A stretch of DNA of 64,000 nucleotides from Gammaproteobacteria bacterium UBA5078. GTDB taxonomy: Bacteria > Pseudomonadota > Gammaproteobacteria > Pseudomonadales > Pseudohongiellaceae. The position numbers and the translations under genes are program-made. Shown here piece after piece: positions 63,000 to 64,000 of the stretch (its first letter is position 1; each line of letters starts with the position of its first letter). The stretch is taken from contig DIAM01000001.1 of NCBI GenBank assembly GCA_002416505.1, forward strand, positions 1-64,000, read 5' to 3'. The notes under the pieces are model-generated. The model was not told the origin of the DNA, did no database searches, and was given only the letters and a program-made list of their open reading frames with translations.

Positions 63000-64000
63000 A
63001 TGAGCGCCAACAATACCACAACTGTTTACGACTACGACATATTGATCATTGGCAGCGGCGCTGCAGGACTGACACTGGCGTTGAAATCTGCGGATTTCGC
63101 CAAAGTGGCCGTCATCAGTAAGGGCGAGTTGAGTCAGGGCGCGACCTTCTGGGCGCAGGGCGGAATAGCCGCAGTCTTAGACGATGAAGACAGTATAGAG
63201 GACCATATCGCCGACACGCTCGACTCAGGCGCAGGCCTGTGTCATCGCGATATGGTAAGCCACGTGGTGGAGAACAGCGGCGCCTGCGTGAAATGGCTAG
63301 TAGAGCAAGGCGTTCCATTCACTACGGTGTCACCGGATGAGGCGAAGGAAGGCGCTGCTCGTGCGCCACTAAAACCAGACAACCTGGCGCCCTTACACCT
63401 TACTCAAGAGGGCGGACACAGCCACCGTCGGATTATTCATGCCACCGACGCCACGGGTCGCGCGGTGTTTGAGACACTCGCCCATCGTGCGCGACTCAGC
63501 CCCAATATCGACCTATTCGAAAACCGTGTCGCGATCGACCTCATCACCCGCAAAAAACTGGGCCTAGAGGGCGAGCAATGCGTTGGCGCTTATATCTTCT
63601 GCCCTAGCACGGGCAACATTGATTTGTTCAGGGCGCGATTCGTGATTCTCGCCACCGGCGGTGCCAGCAAAGCCTATTTGTTCACCACCAACCCCGATGG
63701 CGCAACCGGCGATGGCATTGCCATGGCGTGGCGCGCGGGTTGTAGAGTCGCCAATATGGAGTTCAACCAATTCCATCCCACTTGCCTATACCACCCCCAT
63801 GCAAAGTCCTTCCTCATCTCCGAGGCACTGCGCGGAGAGGGGGCATGGCTAGAGCTCGAAGATGGCACCCGTTTCATGCCGCAATTCGACTCGCGTGGCG
63901 AGTTGGCGCCACGCGATATCGTTGCGAGGGCGATCGATCACGAGATGAAACGCCTGGGCTGCGATTGCGTCTATCTCAACATCACCCACAAGCCAGCGGC
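63000..64000 (+). CDS. nadB: L-aspartate oxidase, 5' part (runs off the window)
   Basis: Open frame from the ATG at 63000 to the window edge, 333 codons of an expected 535 or so. L-aspartate oxidase makes iminoaspartate for NAD synthesis. The FAD-binding motif ILIIGSGAAGLTLAL is near the N-terminus, then GATFWAQGGIAAVLDDEDS, EGGHSHRRIIHATDATG, ILATGGASKAYLFTTNPDGA and EFNQFHPTCLYH, all diagnostic of NadB over succinate dehydrogenase. An earlier ATG at 62981 is in another frame. No strong ribosome-binding site is visible. It is divergent from rpoE. Confidence 0.96.
   Translation, partial: MSANNTTTVYDYDILIIGSGAAGLTLALKSADFAKVAVISKGELSQGATFWAQGGIAAVLDDEDSIEDHIADTLDSGAGLCHRDMVSHVVENSGACVKWLVEQGVPFTTVSPDEAKEGAARAPLKPDNLAPLHLTQEGGHSHRRIIHATDATGRAVFETLAHRARLSPNIDLFENRVAIDLITRKKLGLEGEQCVGAYIFCPSTGNIDLFRARFVILATGGASKAYLFTTNPDGATGDGIAMAWRAGCRVANMEFNQFHPTCLYHPHAKSFLISEALRGEGAWLELEDGTRFMPQFDSRGELAPRDIVARAIDHEMKRLGCDCVYLNITHKPA

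Overview
The window comes from a gammaproteobacterium. Gene content and order match the Pseudomonadales/Cellvibrionales side of the class: mutS-fdxA-rpoS, pyrG-kdsA-eno-ftsB-ispDF, the dnaE-lpx-bamA-rseP-rpsB block, map-glnD-dapD-dapE, nadB/rpoE-rseA-mucD-lepAB-rnc-era-recO and relA-mazG are arranged much as in Pseudomonas. An AlgP-like lysine/alanine repeat protein and a long-form DapD agree with this. No rRNA or tRNA gene is visible, so I do not place it more finely. Almost everything is core housekeeping; the only clearly mobile-type gene is one tyrosine integrase near the left edge.

Layout. 1-2198: the tail of a copper-exporting P-type ATPase, a small membrane-anchored cupredoxin, and a P4-type integrase in AT-richer DNA immediately before mutS. 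This looks like the edge of an integrated element. 2199-5255 (+): mutS and fdxA. 5313-37388 (-): a long, nearly unbroken run read leftwards from rpsB: rpsB-tsf-pyrH-frr-uppS-cdsA-dxr-rseP-bamA-skp-lpxD-fabZ-lpxA-lpxB-rnhB-dnaE-accA-tilS, pyrG-kdsA-eno-ftsB-ispD-ispF-truD-pcm-DUF368-nlpD-rpoS. 37732-43851 (+): map-glnD-arsC-like-dapD-dapE. 43855-46195 (-): rsmJ, uppP, tsaB. 46302-48260 (-): an AlgP-like protein and adk. 48481-62762 (-): rpoE-rseA-mucD-lepA-lepB-DUF4845-rnc-era-recO-cysM-rlmD-relA-mazG. 63000-64000 (+): 5' part of nadB.

Themes. The envelope dominates. Lipid A (lpxA, lpxB, lpxD, kdsA), phospholipid and fatty acid (cdsA, accA, fabZ), isoprenoid and undecaprenyl carrier (dxr, ispD, ispF, uppS, uppP and a DUF368/PopT-type carrier transporter), outer-membrane protein assembly (bamA, skp), export (lepB) and envelope stress (rpoE, rseA, rseP, mucD) are all here. 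Stress physiology is represented by rpoS and relA; nitrogen and lysine/peptidoglycan supply by glnD, dapD and dapE.

Points of interest: a probable island boundary abutting mutS; absence of several genes that usually sit in these blocks (surE, mucB/mucC, dapC, pdxJ); a DUF368 transporter inside the pcm-nlpD-rpoS cluster; a BamA surface-loop insertion with Asp/Asn/Gly-rich repeats; a Pseudomonas-style inverted REP pair between lepA and mucD; a well-formed sigma-E promoter before rpoE; and a structured rpsB leader. I found no CRISPR array and no clearly undescribed multi-gene system; the findings are local anomalies.
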